DNA of 14,547 nt from Planctomycetales bacterium (GCA_030642005.1 DAOWOP010000052.1:1-14547); one strand, 5' to 3'; positions 5,688-13,146 are shown, numbered from the stretch's first letter. Numbers and translations: made by a program. Notes: a model not told the origin generated them from the sequence alone.

Positions 5688-7358
5688 ATGAATCGCAGAT
5701 TTCTTATCGGTTTGCTCTCGCTGTTGCTCGTTTTGGGTTCGACGTTGTCTGCACAGACCACAGGTAGGAATAAAGCCCCCAAAGGACAACTGGCCGCGAG
5801 CGAGAGCGAGCGGGAAACTGCCCGCTCCCTGCCGGTCGCGGCTAGCGAATCACCTGTCGTAACTGTATCCCAGCTGCTGGCCGATGCGAAATGGACCTAC
5901 AGCACCGACGGCGGAAAGACCTTCTCGCCCGAGGCCCCTACTATCAAGGCCAAGACAACCGCAGCCGTCCTGGCGCGGACGGAGTTCGACGTCGCCGAGC
6001 CGTCCGAGTTCGTCGTTTTGGAACTGATGCACGGGCTGCCGATGGGATATCGAGTAAAATATTCACTCAACGGCGGCGAAGTCAAAGGCCCGATGAAGTG
6101 GATGAACTACAAGACAATCCCCGCTATCGACGCCAAACTGCTGAAAAAGGGCAGGAACGTCCTGTCGGCCGAGATTGCCGTCAAGAACGTTTCTACTCGC
6201 CGGCGCAAGGCCAAGGACATCCAACTCAAGATCGCCATGCGCCTGGCGGCTCTGAAGGCAGAGCATTTGCGAATCCAGACCGGCCCGATACTCGGCGCTA
6301 TCGGCAAGGACTATTTCACCCTTACCTGCCGGACAAACATGCCAGCCACAGGGAATCTCTCTGCCGAACCAGTTTACATGAGGGAAATCATCCCGCCGGT
6401 AGTCGGTACGACTCCAGTCGGGCTGATGCACCGATTCCACCTTCAGAAACTCAAGGGAAGTTGCAACGAATACACGTACAATCTGCGATTGAAGTGTCGT
6501 GATGTGGAGATCACTTATCGTGGACAGGTTGTCTTGCCTGTGAGTGTTCACGCTGACCGATTACGTTTCGTCGCGATGGGCGACAGCAGGACTTATCCGA
6601 AGGACTGGGCGAAGGTGGCCGGGGCCGTTCTCAAGGCCAAGCCGGATTTGGTCGTCTTTTCCGGCGACATGGTCAATTATGGCCGGAATGACTGGGAGTG
6701 GGACGAGCAGTATTTCGCTCCGGCCAAGGAGTTTTTCGCAACCATCCCGTACTACGCCGTCATCGGCAACCACGAGAGAAACGCACCCGTGTACAACGAA
6801 CTGTTCTACACGCCGAGCAAGGACGGCAAGAGCAGGAATTGGTCGCAGACTATCAACGGCGTGCAACTTATCGGCATCGACGGCGAGCAGGACTTCTCGG
6901 CCGACAGTGAAAACGGCAAGTGGCTGGCCAAGACGCTGGCTGGGTCAAAGGCGAAGTTCATCTTCTTCTTCACCCATTATCCGGCCTTCTCGTCGTCGAT
7001 GCACGGTCGGCTGGATAAAAAGACCTCTCGGCCAAAGGAAAAGACTGTCCGCCAGTGCCAGGACGTCCTCGTACCGCTGCTGACCAGGTACAAGGCCACC
7101 GCCTTCATCTGCGGGCATGACCACATTTATGAACGCAGCGAACTTCCCGGCGGGCTGACGCACATTATTTCCGGCGGCGCCGGCGCGCCACTCCGCAAAA
7201 AGGCGGAAAACGCAGAAAAACAGAACCCCTATTCAAAGGTTTTCTTCTCCACGCTGCACTACTGCATCTTCGAGATTGAAGGCGACACGTGCACGATGAA
7301 GGCAATTACGCCCGACGGGAAGACCATCGACACGCGCGTGTGGAAGGCGCGGGATTAG
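5688..7358 (+). CDS. Secreted calcineurin-like metallophosphoesterase (purple acid phosphatase-like)
   Basis: A 556-residue exported protein. The start is firm: AAAGGAG lies eight bases before ATG 5688, followed by a signal peptide (hydrophobic 6-21, probable cleavage after SA at 21-22). A low-complexity linker (about 23-56) precedes a beta-rich domain (about 60-285), perhaps Ig/fibronectin-like. The C-terminal half has every metal-ligand block of the metallophosphoesterase superfamily: GDSR (298-301), GDMVNYG (326-332), GNHE (360-363), THYP (429-432) and GHDH (476-479), so two metal ions should be bound. The block order and domain layout resemble purple acid phosphatase-like enzymes that release phosphate outside the cytoplasm; the substrate is unknown. 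Codons 36-52 contain a nested GC-rich palindrome. No operon partner; it converges on the prepilin genes. Confidence 0.88.
   Translation: MNRRFLIGLLSLLLVLGSTLSAQTTGRNKAPKGQLAASESERETARSLPVAASESPVVTVSQLLADAKWTYSTDGGKTFSPEAPTIKAKTTAAVLARTEFDVAEPSEFVVLELMHGLPMGYRVKYSLNGGEVKGPMKWMNYKTIPAIDAKLLKKGRNVLSAEIAVKNVSTRRRKAKDIQLKIAMRLAALKAEHLRIQTGPILGAIGKDYFTLTCRTNMPATGNLSAEPVYMREIIPPVVGTTPVGLMHRFHLQKLKGSCNEYTYNLRLKCRDVEITYRGQVVLPVSVHADRLRFVAMGDSRTYPKDWAKVAGAVLKAKPDLVVFSGDMVNYGRNDWEWDEQYFAPAKEFFATIPYYAVIGNHERNAPVYNELFYTPSKDGKSRNWSQTINGVQLIGIDGEQDFSADSENGKWLAKTLAGSKAKFIFFFTHYPAFSSSMHGRLDKKTSRPKEKTVRQCQDVLVPLLTRYKATAFICGHDHIYERSELPGGLTHIISGGAGAPLRKKAENAEKQNPYSKVFFSTLHYCIFEIEGDTCTMKAITPDGKTIDTRVWKARD
5793..5842. 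repeat. Nested GC-rich palindrome inside the phosphoesterase coding sequence
   Basis: The outer arms GCCGCGA (5793-5799) and TCGCGGC (5836-5842), and the inner arms GAGCGGG (5808-5814) and CCCGCTC (5821-5827), are perfect inverted pairs sharing nearly the same centre. The element falls in frame within the non-conserved linker (residues 36-52). Confidence 0.6.
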
Positions 7359-7363
7359 TTTAG

Positions 7364-7424
7364 TAGCCGGTAGCCGGTGAGTTGGAATGTTTTTCCTGAC
7401 TACTGACTACTGACTACCGACTAC
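7364..7424. repeat. Two clusters of heptanucleotide tandem repeats after the phosphoesterase gene
   Basis: TAGCCGG occurs twice in tandem (7364-7377), directly after the stop codon. Then TGACTAC occurs three times, followed by CGACTAC (7397-7424). All units have 7-bp period but the two clusters differ in sequence. Confidence 0.75.
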
Positions 7425-7444
7425 CAAGAAAAGTCGGCAGTCTG

Positions 7445-7506
7445 GGACGGAGTCCCGACGCGTCGGGAAAGTCCCGTGTTTCATCCTGAAACAAGCGGAA
7501 CTCCGC
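7445..7506. repeat. Cluster of small hairpins between convergent genes
   Basis: Three inverted repeats stand in series: CCCGACGCGTCGGG (7454-7467, perfect 14-bp palindrome), GTTTCA/TGAAAC around three bases (7478-7492), and GCGG/CCGC around four bases (7495-7506). They lie between convergent genes but none is followed by a T run on either strand, so they do not look like classical intrinsic terminators. They may be REP-like elements or 3'-end stabilisers. Confidence 0.5.
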
Positions 7507-7536
7507 TGCGCTCCATCCTATCCTGCCGACCGGCAA

Positions 7537-8064
7537 TCAATACTCTATGTTCCTTCGCGGGCAGGCTGATGCGGTAACTGAAAAGGAGTTGTCGCCGGCC
7601 TGAAGGTCCATCTGAGACGTTACGCTCTTGGTGTATTCGACTCCTTCGCCGTCTATACCTGTTTCGCGGACGATACTGAATCCCGTAACCTGCACATCAT
7701 CGTCTGATGCGATGAGAGACAGGGAAGTTTGCACCCCGCTGACAGTTCGGCGGCAATAGAGGACGCCTTCATCCAGTTCGTACTCGATTTCCGTGATGTT
7801 TCCCGGATCGGGTTGAGGGGGGATGATGGTAACTCGCTGCGAGGCTGAATCAACGGCGTCGGCTGTGCGAACCTCCGACATCATCCGGTTGAGCACAACG
7901 CGAGCGGTTTGCGTCAGTTGAGCGATTTTCATGTTTTCGCCGTAGTTTTGGAGGCTGGCGTGCATGGCGACGGCGACCGCCGACAGCAGCATCGCCAGGA
8001 TCGCCAGGGCCATCAGCATTTCGGCGATCGTAAAGCCTCGTCGTGTTTTCGCAGGTTTCGTCAC
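7537..8064 (-). CDS. Prepilin-like protein with type IV pilin N-terminus (GspJ/PilW-like)
   Basis: A 175-residue protein beginning at a GTG that overlaps the stop of the preceding gene (GTGA at 8064-8061). RRGFTIAEM (8-16) is a type III signal: the prepilin peptidase would cut between G10 and F11, leaving Phe at +1 and Glu at +5 (E15), followed by a hydrophobic helix (16-33). The rest is a small beta-rich globular domain with RMMSEVRTADAV (60-71) after the helix, resembling minor pseudopilins of the GspJ/PilW type. Last of three prepilin-like genes and probably co-translated with the PilX-like gene. Role inferred: tip or minor subunit of a type II secretion pseudopilus or type IV pilus-like fibre. 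Family assignment below pilin level is weak. Confidence 0.78.
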   Translation of the reverse strand: MTKPAKTRRGFTIAEMLMALAILAMLLSAVAVAMHASLQNYGENMKIAQLTQTARVVLNRMMSEVRTADAVDSASQRVTIIPPQPDPGNITEIEYELDEGVLYCRRTVSGVQTSLSLIASDDDVQVTGFSIVRETGIDGEGVEYTKSVTSQMDLQAGDNSFSVTASACPRRNIEY

Positions 8065-9638
8065 GGTGTCAGTTCCTCATATGATCCTGCTACGGCCCGG
8101 ACTGTGTATTTCTTGCGTATGCCGAAAGGTAATTCGAATTCAGGCCTGGGAACGATGCGGATGTCTCCGGGGAATCCCGTCGCGCCGCCGGTCTCTCCGC
8201 CGTCATCGTCGCAACCGATGTTCGTTCCATAATACCTGGCAGCGGAGCCGCGGTCGGTATCGGGGTAATACATGCTGAGGATGGTTCCCTCGATGTTGGC
8301 CCTGCCTCGGATATCAACGATACCGCCGACGATGATACCCGTTAATGTACTGTCCGGATTTCCCTCTATGTCGTAACCCCTGCCTCCGATATCGACGCCG
8401 AAGTTGGGCGCCATTATGGTGCTTTCGGGCATATAGTCGTTAGTGAAGGTAGTCTCGCCCGTGAAAGTAAGAGCGTTTTTACTCCACCAGTAATCGCGAG
8501 GAACGGCCGTGATGACCGGACCGTTGAACGTGCAATCGTCGAAGATCACGTTATTGGAGTGATCGTTATGCTCGTCGTTGCTTTGGTGCTCCTCGCCCGG
8601 AATGGCGTGCTCGTTATAGTAACCATGCGACCATTCATCCAGCGTCGCTGCCTCGTTGGTGTCGATGTAAATTATCTGGTTGAACGTACAGTTGACGAAC
8701 TTGGGGTTATATCCGACGGGGATATAAACGTTGTCGAATGTCTGGTTCTCGTACACCGGGCGGTCTATCCGTCGGCGGATATTGGAGAGTGCGGGGAACG
8801 GGTCGTCATTGTCCCAGTGGTTCGGCGGGTCCAACGTGGTAATGTTCGTCGTACCGGCCTGGTAACTGGACGTATCGAAATCCTCCGTGGTGTATCCTTC
8901 AAGATTCGGCGCGTCATAGACCAGTCCCTCGTGTTCGCCCTCAATGAAGCTGCCTGAATTGTACTCGTCGAATCCCGACTGGCTCATGACAGTCGCGAGT
9001 TCTCCGTTCACGGCGGTGTCTTCATCTGTGGAGAACGGCGGGATGTAGTGTCCGCTGATATAGGTCCGGTCCCACGTACTGCAAATGTCGCCGTCAACGA
9101 CGGCTGCATCGGTGATAATCACACGGGATCGGCTTGCTACGGAGTAATTCAATATGCTGGTATCCTCGGTAACGTTGTAATTGATTGCCAATCTCCTGCT
9201 GCAGGAACCGGACTCGCCCGTTACGATCACCCTGAAGGTCGAATCGTCAGGACAGGTTACAGCGAAACTGAAACTCGCGTCGCCCGAATCCACTGAAATA
9301 CTCGGCACGGAGATGGACTCTTCAAACAGCGATATGCTCCCACCGGACAGGTTGAGCGTACCATCCAATTGTCCTGCCAGGTGGCTGTACACTACCGGAA
9401 GCATGTCGGGTTGGCCGGTCCAACCCTGGGTTTCCAAGTCCTTCAGGAGGTACACGACGAATTCAAGTCCGCCTTCGGCAGCTAGACGCGCTTTGTCGGC
9501 CCGGCGGTAATTTTCGCTTTTGCGAAGGCCAAGGTCGGTAGTGGAGGCAAAAGCCACAGCCAGCGTGCTGAAAATCGCCAGCAGCAGAAGCGCCAGTACA
9601 TAGGCGAACCCACGATTGAATTTTTCTGACTGTTTCAT
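8061..9638 (-). CDS. PilX-like pilus assembly protein with long beta-strand-rich body
   Basis: A 525-residue protein. I chose the ATG at 9638 because GAGGGAAT precedes it, the upstream gene ends two bases before it, and the N-terminal helix then starts correctly; an upstream in-frame start would be inside the previous gene. Residues 11-31 are a membrane helix, followed by RADKARLAAEGGLEFVVYLL (46-65), the PilX N-terminal signature. It lacks the canonical G-F-x4-E cleavage pattern. The body is unusually long for PilX and rich in short strands with stacked units such as FVNCTFNQIIYI, VIFDDCTFNGPVI and GIIVGGIVDIRGRANIEGTI, suggesting a right-handed beta-helix or bactofilin-like stack. Asp, Asn and Thr are frequent, as in extracellular proteins. 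It overlaps the GspJ-like gene downstream. Confidence 0.75.
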   Translation of the reverse strand: MKQSEKFNRGFAYVLALLLLAIFSTLAVAFASTTDLGLRKSENYRRADKARLAAEGGLEFVVYLLKDLETQGWTGQPDMLPVVYSHLAGQLDGTLNLSGGSISLFEESISVPSISVDSGDASFSFAVTCPDDSTFRVIVTGESGSCSRRLAINYNVTEDTSILNYSVASRSRVIITDAAVVDGDICSTWDRTYISGHYIPPFSTDEDTAVNGELATVMSQSGFDEYNSGSFIEGEHEGLVYDAPNLEGYTTEDFDTSSYQAGTTNITTLDPPNHWDNDDPFPALSNIRRRIDRPVYENQTFDNVYIPVGYNPKFVNCTFNQIIYIDTNEAATLDEWSHGYYNEHAIPGEEHQSNDEHNDHSNNVIFDDCTFNGPVITAVPRDYWWSKNALTFTGETTFTNDYMPESTIMAPNFGVDIGGRGYDIEGNPDSTLTGIIVGGIVDIRGRANIEGTILSMYYPDTDRGSAARYYGTNIGCDDDGGETGGATGFPGDIRIVPRPEFELPFGIRKKYTVRAVAGSYEELTP

Positions 9639-9640
9639 TA

Positions 9641-10156
9641 CTATTCCCTCTTTGTAACGAGCCATCCGGTCGTCAAGACCGATTTTCCCCCGCACGAAAC
9701 TACAACTTCCACGTATATTATTTCGCTCGCTCCGTCGGCGACGGCCTGCGAGAGGTTGTCCGGATTCCTCCAAGACAGCGTAATTTGCTGTGACCAGCCG
9801 GTCATATCAGAAAGCGCCTGGCCGGTTCCGTCCCTCGGCGGGCTGTAGGTTACGCTCGCCAAGTCGTCAAGATCATCGACGAACGTCTGCGGATCCTCCG
9901 ACCCGTCCGGGCCGGGGGGATTGTCGGGTGTTTCCGGGTCCGCAAAAGGCAGTTTCAGCGTCCACTCGCGGACTTCCTGGCCTATATTGATGGCATGGGT
10001 AATTTCCCGAGCGCCGGCGTTGACCTGCGTGCCGGATTTCGACGCCATTAACAGCGACACAAGCCCCAGGCCCACAATAGCAGATGCAATCAGGGCCTCG
10101 ATAAGGGTAAAACCGCTCCGGCTGGAATAGCCTCGCTGCCCTGTTCGTTCCGACAT
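9641..10156 (-). CDS. Prepilin-like protein (PilV/GspI-like)
   Basis: A 171-residue protein with a textbook type III signal: RSGFTLIEALIASAIVG (13-29), cleavage expected between G15 and F16, Glu at +5 (E20), then a hydrophobic helix to about residue 36. GGAGG stands nine bases before the ATG. The globular part is short, with a proline/aspartate-rich stretch (about 72-92) and C-terminal strands (IIYVEVVVSCGG). The LGLVSLLMASK segment after the signal is typical of PilV/GspI minor pilins. First of the three-gene prepilin run; its TAG is two bases from the PilX-like ATG. Probably exported by the apparatus that includes the GspF-like protein upstream. Confidence 0.8.
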   Translation of the reverse strand: MSERTGQRGYSSRSGFTLIEALIASAIVGLGLVSLLMASKSGTQVNAGAREITHAINIGQEVREWTLKLPFADPETPDNPPGPDGSEDPQTFVDDLDDLASVTYSPPRDGTGQALSDMTGWSQQITLSWRNPDNLSQAVADGASEIIYVEVVVSCGGKSVLTTGWLVTKRE

Positions 10157-10186
10157 CGAACCAAACCTCCAAATGATTTGCTTCTC

Positions 10187-10385
10187 AAATCTGAAATCCG
10201 AAAATCGCTCGTCAGGGCGGAGCCTGCCGTAGCCCGGAAATCCGAAACAAATTCAAAATACGAATTTTCTAATGTTCAAAACACGGAACATCTGAAATAT
10301 CTGTTTTTTCATGTTTTGGATTTTGGTTATTTGTATTTCGATATTGTTTCGTATTTCGCATTTTCGATATTCGAACTTTATACTT
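10187..10385. repeat. Large imperfect inverted-repeat element between the gspF-like and prepilin genes
   Basis: The AT-rich gap forms an approximate palindrome. CGAAACAA (10243-10250) pairs with TTGTTTCG (10344-10351), CAAAACA (10277-10283) with TGTTTTG (10312-10318), and outer AAAATCG/CGATATT-type blocks also correspond. The left edge begins with heptads AAATCTG, AAATCCG, AAAATCG (10187-10207). A GC-rich piece (10204-10236) interrupts the left arm and is bracketed by two exact copies of GAAATCCGAAA (10193-10203 and 10237-10247). No open reading frame of interest is inside. Confidence 0.6.
10220..10237 (+). repeat. GC-rich dispersed repeat, copy 1
   Basis: GAGCCTGCCGTAGC (10220-10233) followed by CCGG is repeated at 14301-14314 in the same orientation, followed there by ACGG. 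Both copies are intergenic. The copy here lies in the GC-rich insert of the inverted-repeat element. Confidence 0.6.
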
Positions 10386-10421
10386 TCCTGTTATTCTGAA
10401 AAACAAAGTTACGTTGTAATC

Positions 10422-11648
10422 CTACTTCACCAACTGCGACATCTTGAATATCGGAAGGATTATGCTCATTGCGATAAAACCGACGAGAACACCCATCAGG
10501 ACGATCATCAGCGGCTCGATCATCGCCGTTACCGCCTTGATGACGTTCTTGAGTTCCTGGGCGTAAAAATCGGCTACGTCGGTAAGCACCTCGGCCAGTT
10601 TTCCGGATTCTTCCCCGGCAGAGATCATCTGAACGACGTTTCCGGGCAGCAGGCCGTGCCTGACCAGAGGCCCGGCAATCTGTTTGCCGCCCTTGACCGA
10701 TTTGTGAACCGCCATCCACATCTGTCTGAAGAACGTATTCCCGGAAACCTCCGCCGTTATCCGAATGGTCTCAAGCATGGGCACGCCGGCGTTGACCATC
10801 TCGCCCATCGTCTGAAGGCTCCGCGTGATGTACAACGCGCGAAAGACACGCTTCAGCAACGGCAGGCGGAGTTTGGTCAGGTCCCACCATTTGCACCCGA
10901 ACGGCGTGCGGATGAAATACAAGAACCCTCCCACCACCGCAGCGACCACCGCGACGACAACGTACCAGTAACCTCGCAAAAACGCGCTGATTGCCAGCAG
11001 AACCGTCGTCGGCATTGGTAGCAGATCTTCCTTACCGGCAAAAAGTGTCGTGAACTTCGGCAGAACGAAAGTCAGCAGGAAAATAGTCGTGCTGATCGCC
11101 ATTGTTGCGATGATAATCGGATAGACCATCGCCCCGATGATCATCGAACGCGTCTCAATCTGCTGATGCAGGTAAGCGGAAATCCGCTCCAGCATGTGCC
11201 CGAAATTGCCTGACATCTCAGAGGCCCTGACCATGTTGACGTAGAGCGAGCTGAACACCTTCGGATGCTTAGCCAAGGCCTCCGAAAACGGCTTGCCCGA
11301 CTCGAGGTCCTCGCGGATGGCAACCAGAATCTTTCGGAATTTGGGATTCTCAACCTGCTCGGCGATGCTTTCGGTCGCACCGCGAACGTCGATGCCGGCC
11401 TTAATCATCACCGCCAACTGATTGGTGAAGGTAAAAACGTCTTTGGGACCCGGGCCGAAATCTATGCTGAACGTGCGGATACGCTCCAGAAGCGACTTTC
11501 CGTCCCCCTTCGTCGGGGAAATATCAAGCAGGTATCCCGCACCCTGGTTGCGAACCATCGTCGCCGCTTCGGCCAGACTGCCGGCGGCGATCTGCCCGGC
11601 CGTTACCCCGCCGCCCTGCCCTCGAAGTTGATACTCATACATCGGCAT
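10422..11648 (-). CDS. Type II secretion / type IV pilus inner-membrane platform protein (GspF/PilC family)
   Basis: A 408-residue polytopic membrane protein of normal family length. GGAGGT precedes ATG 11648 by eight bases. Two GspF domains are visible: the first around 70-195 (FTNQLAVMIKAGIDVRGA, SGKPFSEAL, ASEMSGNFGHMLERISAYL) and the second around 272-400 (MGEMVNAGVPMLETI, GGKQIAGPL, MISAGEESGKLAEVLTDVADFY). Membrane segments lie near 171-196, 227-246 and 376-401. The family anchors the assembly ATPase and pilin subunits at the inner membrane. The first domain is preceded by a short N-terminal region like that of PilC/GspF. Followed on the same strand by prepilin genes after a 265-bp repeat-containing gap. 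The ATPase and secretin are not in the window, so pilus and secretion roles cannot be separated. Confidence 0.9.
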   Translation of the reverse strand: MPMYEYQLRGQGGGVTAGQIAAGSLAEAATMVRNQGAGYLLDISPTKGDGKSLLERIRTFSIDFGPGPKDVFTFTNQLAVMIKAGIDVRGATESIAEQVENPKFRKILVAIREDLESGKPFSEALAKHPKVFSSLYVNMVRASEMSGNFGHMLERISAYLHQQIETRSMIIGAMVYPIIIATMAISTTIFLLTFVLPKFTTLFAGKEDLLPMPTTVLLAISAFLRGYWYVVVAVVAAVVGGFLYFIRTPFGCKWWDLTKLRLPLLKRVFRALYITRSLQTMGEMVNAGVPMLETIRITAEVSGNTFFRQMWMAVHKSVKGGKQIAGPLVRHGLLPGNVVQMISAGEESGKLAEVLTDVADFYAQELKNVIKAVTAMIEPLMIVLMGVLVGFIAMSIILPIFKMSQLVK

Positions 11649-11851
11649 TGCTTCTTACCTCCGCTGCCCTGGCGCCCTTTTACACCTACTGTGACGGGCA
11701 CCATGTTTTCGACCAAAACGCATCGCAGGGCGTAAACACGCCTACCCGCTCCGCGTAAAGGCGCGCCATCTGATCGCTGATGGCTTCTGTTTAAAGCCTA
11801 CAATTCACATGGGGGGCGGGCAAATCGTCGTGATTTTTTTCCCGTTTGATA

Positions 11852-11857
11852 TATAAT
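11852..11857 (+). promoter_or_regulatory. TATAAT -10 element directly ahead of the AraC-family gene
   Basis: A perfect TATAAT ends six bases before the ATG at 11864, so transcription would begin at about the start codon, implying a leaderless or nearly leaderless mRNA. No convincing -35 is visible 16-18 bp upstream. Confidence 0.35.
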
Positions 11858-11863
11858 GAGGTA

Positions 11864-12919
11864 ATGGAGAACGTCCGCGAGCACAGATCACTTCGTGAAA
11901 CGGTCCATGATTGCATCGAGCAACACGTCCTGCCATGGATCGAGCCAGACGGCATAAGCAAACTTCTCCTGCCCGAACACATTACCCCGGAGCACTGCGC
12001 CAAGCCGATAATATGCAGGAGGCCATACCTGCGGATACAGGAACACGAATTCGCTGTCGGCCTGACCGGCAGGGCAACATGTTGCATCGACCACAAGCGC
12101 TTTATCTTTACACCCGGCAGGATAATGCTCATACCCGGCGGAGTACCATGCTGCCCGGCACAGGCAACAACACAGTTCGTCAGCGATCTCGATCCTGCCA
12201 GGCTTTCTTCGATCCTGTGGTTAAGGAGTTACCCGCTGGGTGTCTGGACGCAGATAAGCACGGACATAGGCGACGGGAAGATGCTCGAGTCAACCCCTCC
12301 CATCATGCTTCCAGGCCTGCACTTCAGCGACATGGTAACCAGTTTGCTGGAAGAGGTCCGCTCAAAGCAGCCCAATTACGCCCGCATCGGACGACTGATT
12401 CTCATGGAGTTTATGGAGCGATGCCTTCGGGCAGCGCACTCCTCATCAATCGTGAATATTCGGGATTTTCTCCCCTATCGCCTGTCCCTTCCCCCTGCCG
12501 GCTTTGGAAAGAGAGCAACGAGGAGGCGAACAAAGACCGCGTCAAGGGAAATACCGGAGCGGGTTCAGACAGCACTGGAATTCATTCGCTCCAATTATTA
12601 CCTGCACATCGGCCTCGAAGACATCGCCGAAGCAGCCAACAGCAGCGCCACCCACCTCCGCCGGCAATTCAAAGACGCTACGGGCATGACGCCTATCCAG
12701 TACCTTATGGACATCCGCATGGCCGCCGCAAAGCAACTCCTCCTGACCGACCTGAAGGTGCTCGAAGTCGCCTGCCTGGTGGGAATCGAAGACCACTCCT
12801 ACTTCGGTAGGCTCTTTCGCAAAATCACAGGCGTCAGCCCTCAACAGTACCGCAAACAAACGGCCAAAGCCGCAAAACGCAAACCTTCAGCAAAGTCGAA
12901 TAGTCCGACTATAAAGTAG
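11864..12919 (+). CDS. AraC-family transcriptional regulator
   Basis: A 351-residue regulator. The C-terminal 100 residues are a complete AraC DNA-binding domain: first helix-turn-helix at about 250-273 (GLEDIAEAANSSATHLRRQF) and the second at about 299-322, with the signature VACLVGIEDHSYFGRLFRKITGVSPQQYR (302-330). The N-terminal half (about 45-100) is a cupin-like sensor (FTPGRIMLIPGG, 82-93) that lacks the usual histidine cluster and instead has cysteine pairs at 73-74 and 96-97. A basic linker (217-229) joins the halves. I prefer ATG 11864; an in-frame TTG at 11846 would overlap the TATAAT. GAGG lies only two bases before the ATG, too close for a normal ribosome site. It is 227 bp upstream of a PEP-CTERM gene in the same direction. 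The inducer is unknown. Confidence 0.88.
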   Translation: MENVREHRSLRETVHDCIEQHVLPWIEPDGISKLLLPEHITPEHCAKPIICRRPYLRIQEHEFAVGLTGRATCCIDHKRFIFTPGRIMLIPGGVPCCPAQATTQFVSDLDPARLSSILWLRSYPLGVWTQISTDIGDGKMLESTPPIMLPGLHFSDMVTSLLEEVRSKQPNYARIGRLILMEFMERCLRAAHSSSIVNIRDFLPYRLSLPPAGFGKRATRRRTKTASREIPERVQTALEFIRSNYYLHIGLEDIAEAANSSATHLRRQFKDATGMTPIQYLMDIRMAAAKQLLLTDLKVLEVACLVGIEDHSYFGRLFRKITGVSPQQYRKQTAKAAKRKPSAKSNSPTIK

Positions 12920-13029
12920 CTCTGTCTATAGGCGATTTTCGACCTGTGCGGTACAATTATCACATCTTTGAAATCGCATGTTTTGCGGTTCATGGCATAT
13001 TGAGGGACACCTACAGAAAGGAGGCGCGA

Positions 13030-13050
13030 ATGGGGAAGAAGCAGCAGTAA
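13030..13050 (+). CDS. Six-codon leader open reading frame (MGKKQQ)
   Basis: A minimal open frame, ATG 13030 to TAA 13050, encodes M-G-K-K-Q-Q. It is preceded by AAAGGAGG at good spacing, a stronger ribosome site than most genes in the window have. It stands 96 bp before the PEP-CTERM start. It may be a regulatory leader peptide or merely a ribosome-loading site. No attenuator hairpin pair is obvious right after it. Confidence 0.35.
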   Translation: MGKKQQ

Positions 13051-13146
13051 AGCGAAGTAGTTGTAAATTGTGGACTGTCTTTTACCGGAGGTGTGTTGCC
13101 ATCGGGACGCTCCACGAAGCACTTCTGTAAGGAAGGGAGAACAAAG

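Noticed and set aside
7397..7424. Possible CRISPR-like repeat array
   Set aside because: Units are only 7 bp and contiguous with no spacers, and no cas genes are present.
10311..11021. 236-codon plus-strand frame opposite the GspF-like gene
   Set aside because: It starts inside the AT-rich palindrome and is antisense to clear GspF motifs.
11911..12810. 299-codon frame overlapping the AraC-family gene
   Set aside because: Same strand but another frame; low-complexity Arg/Pro/His-rich translation, while the AraC frame has full helix-turn-helix motifs.
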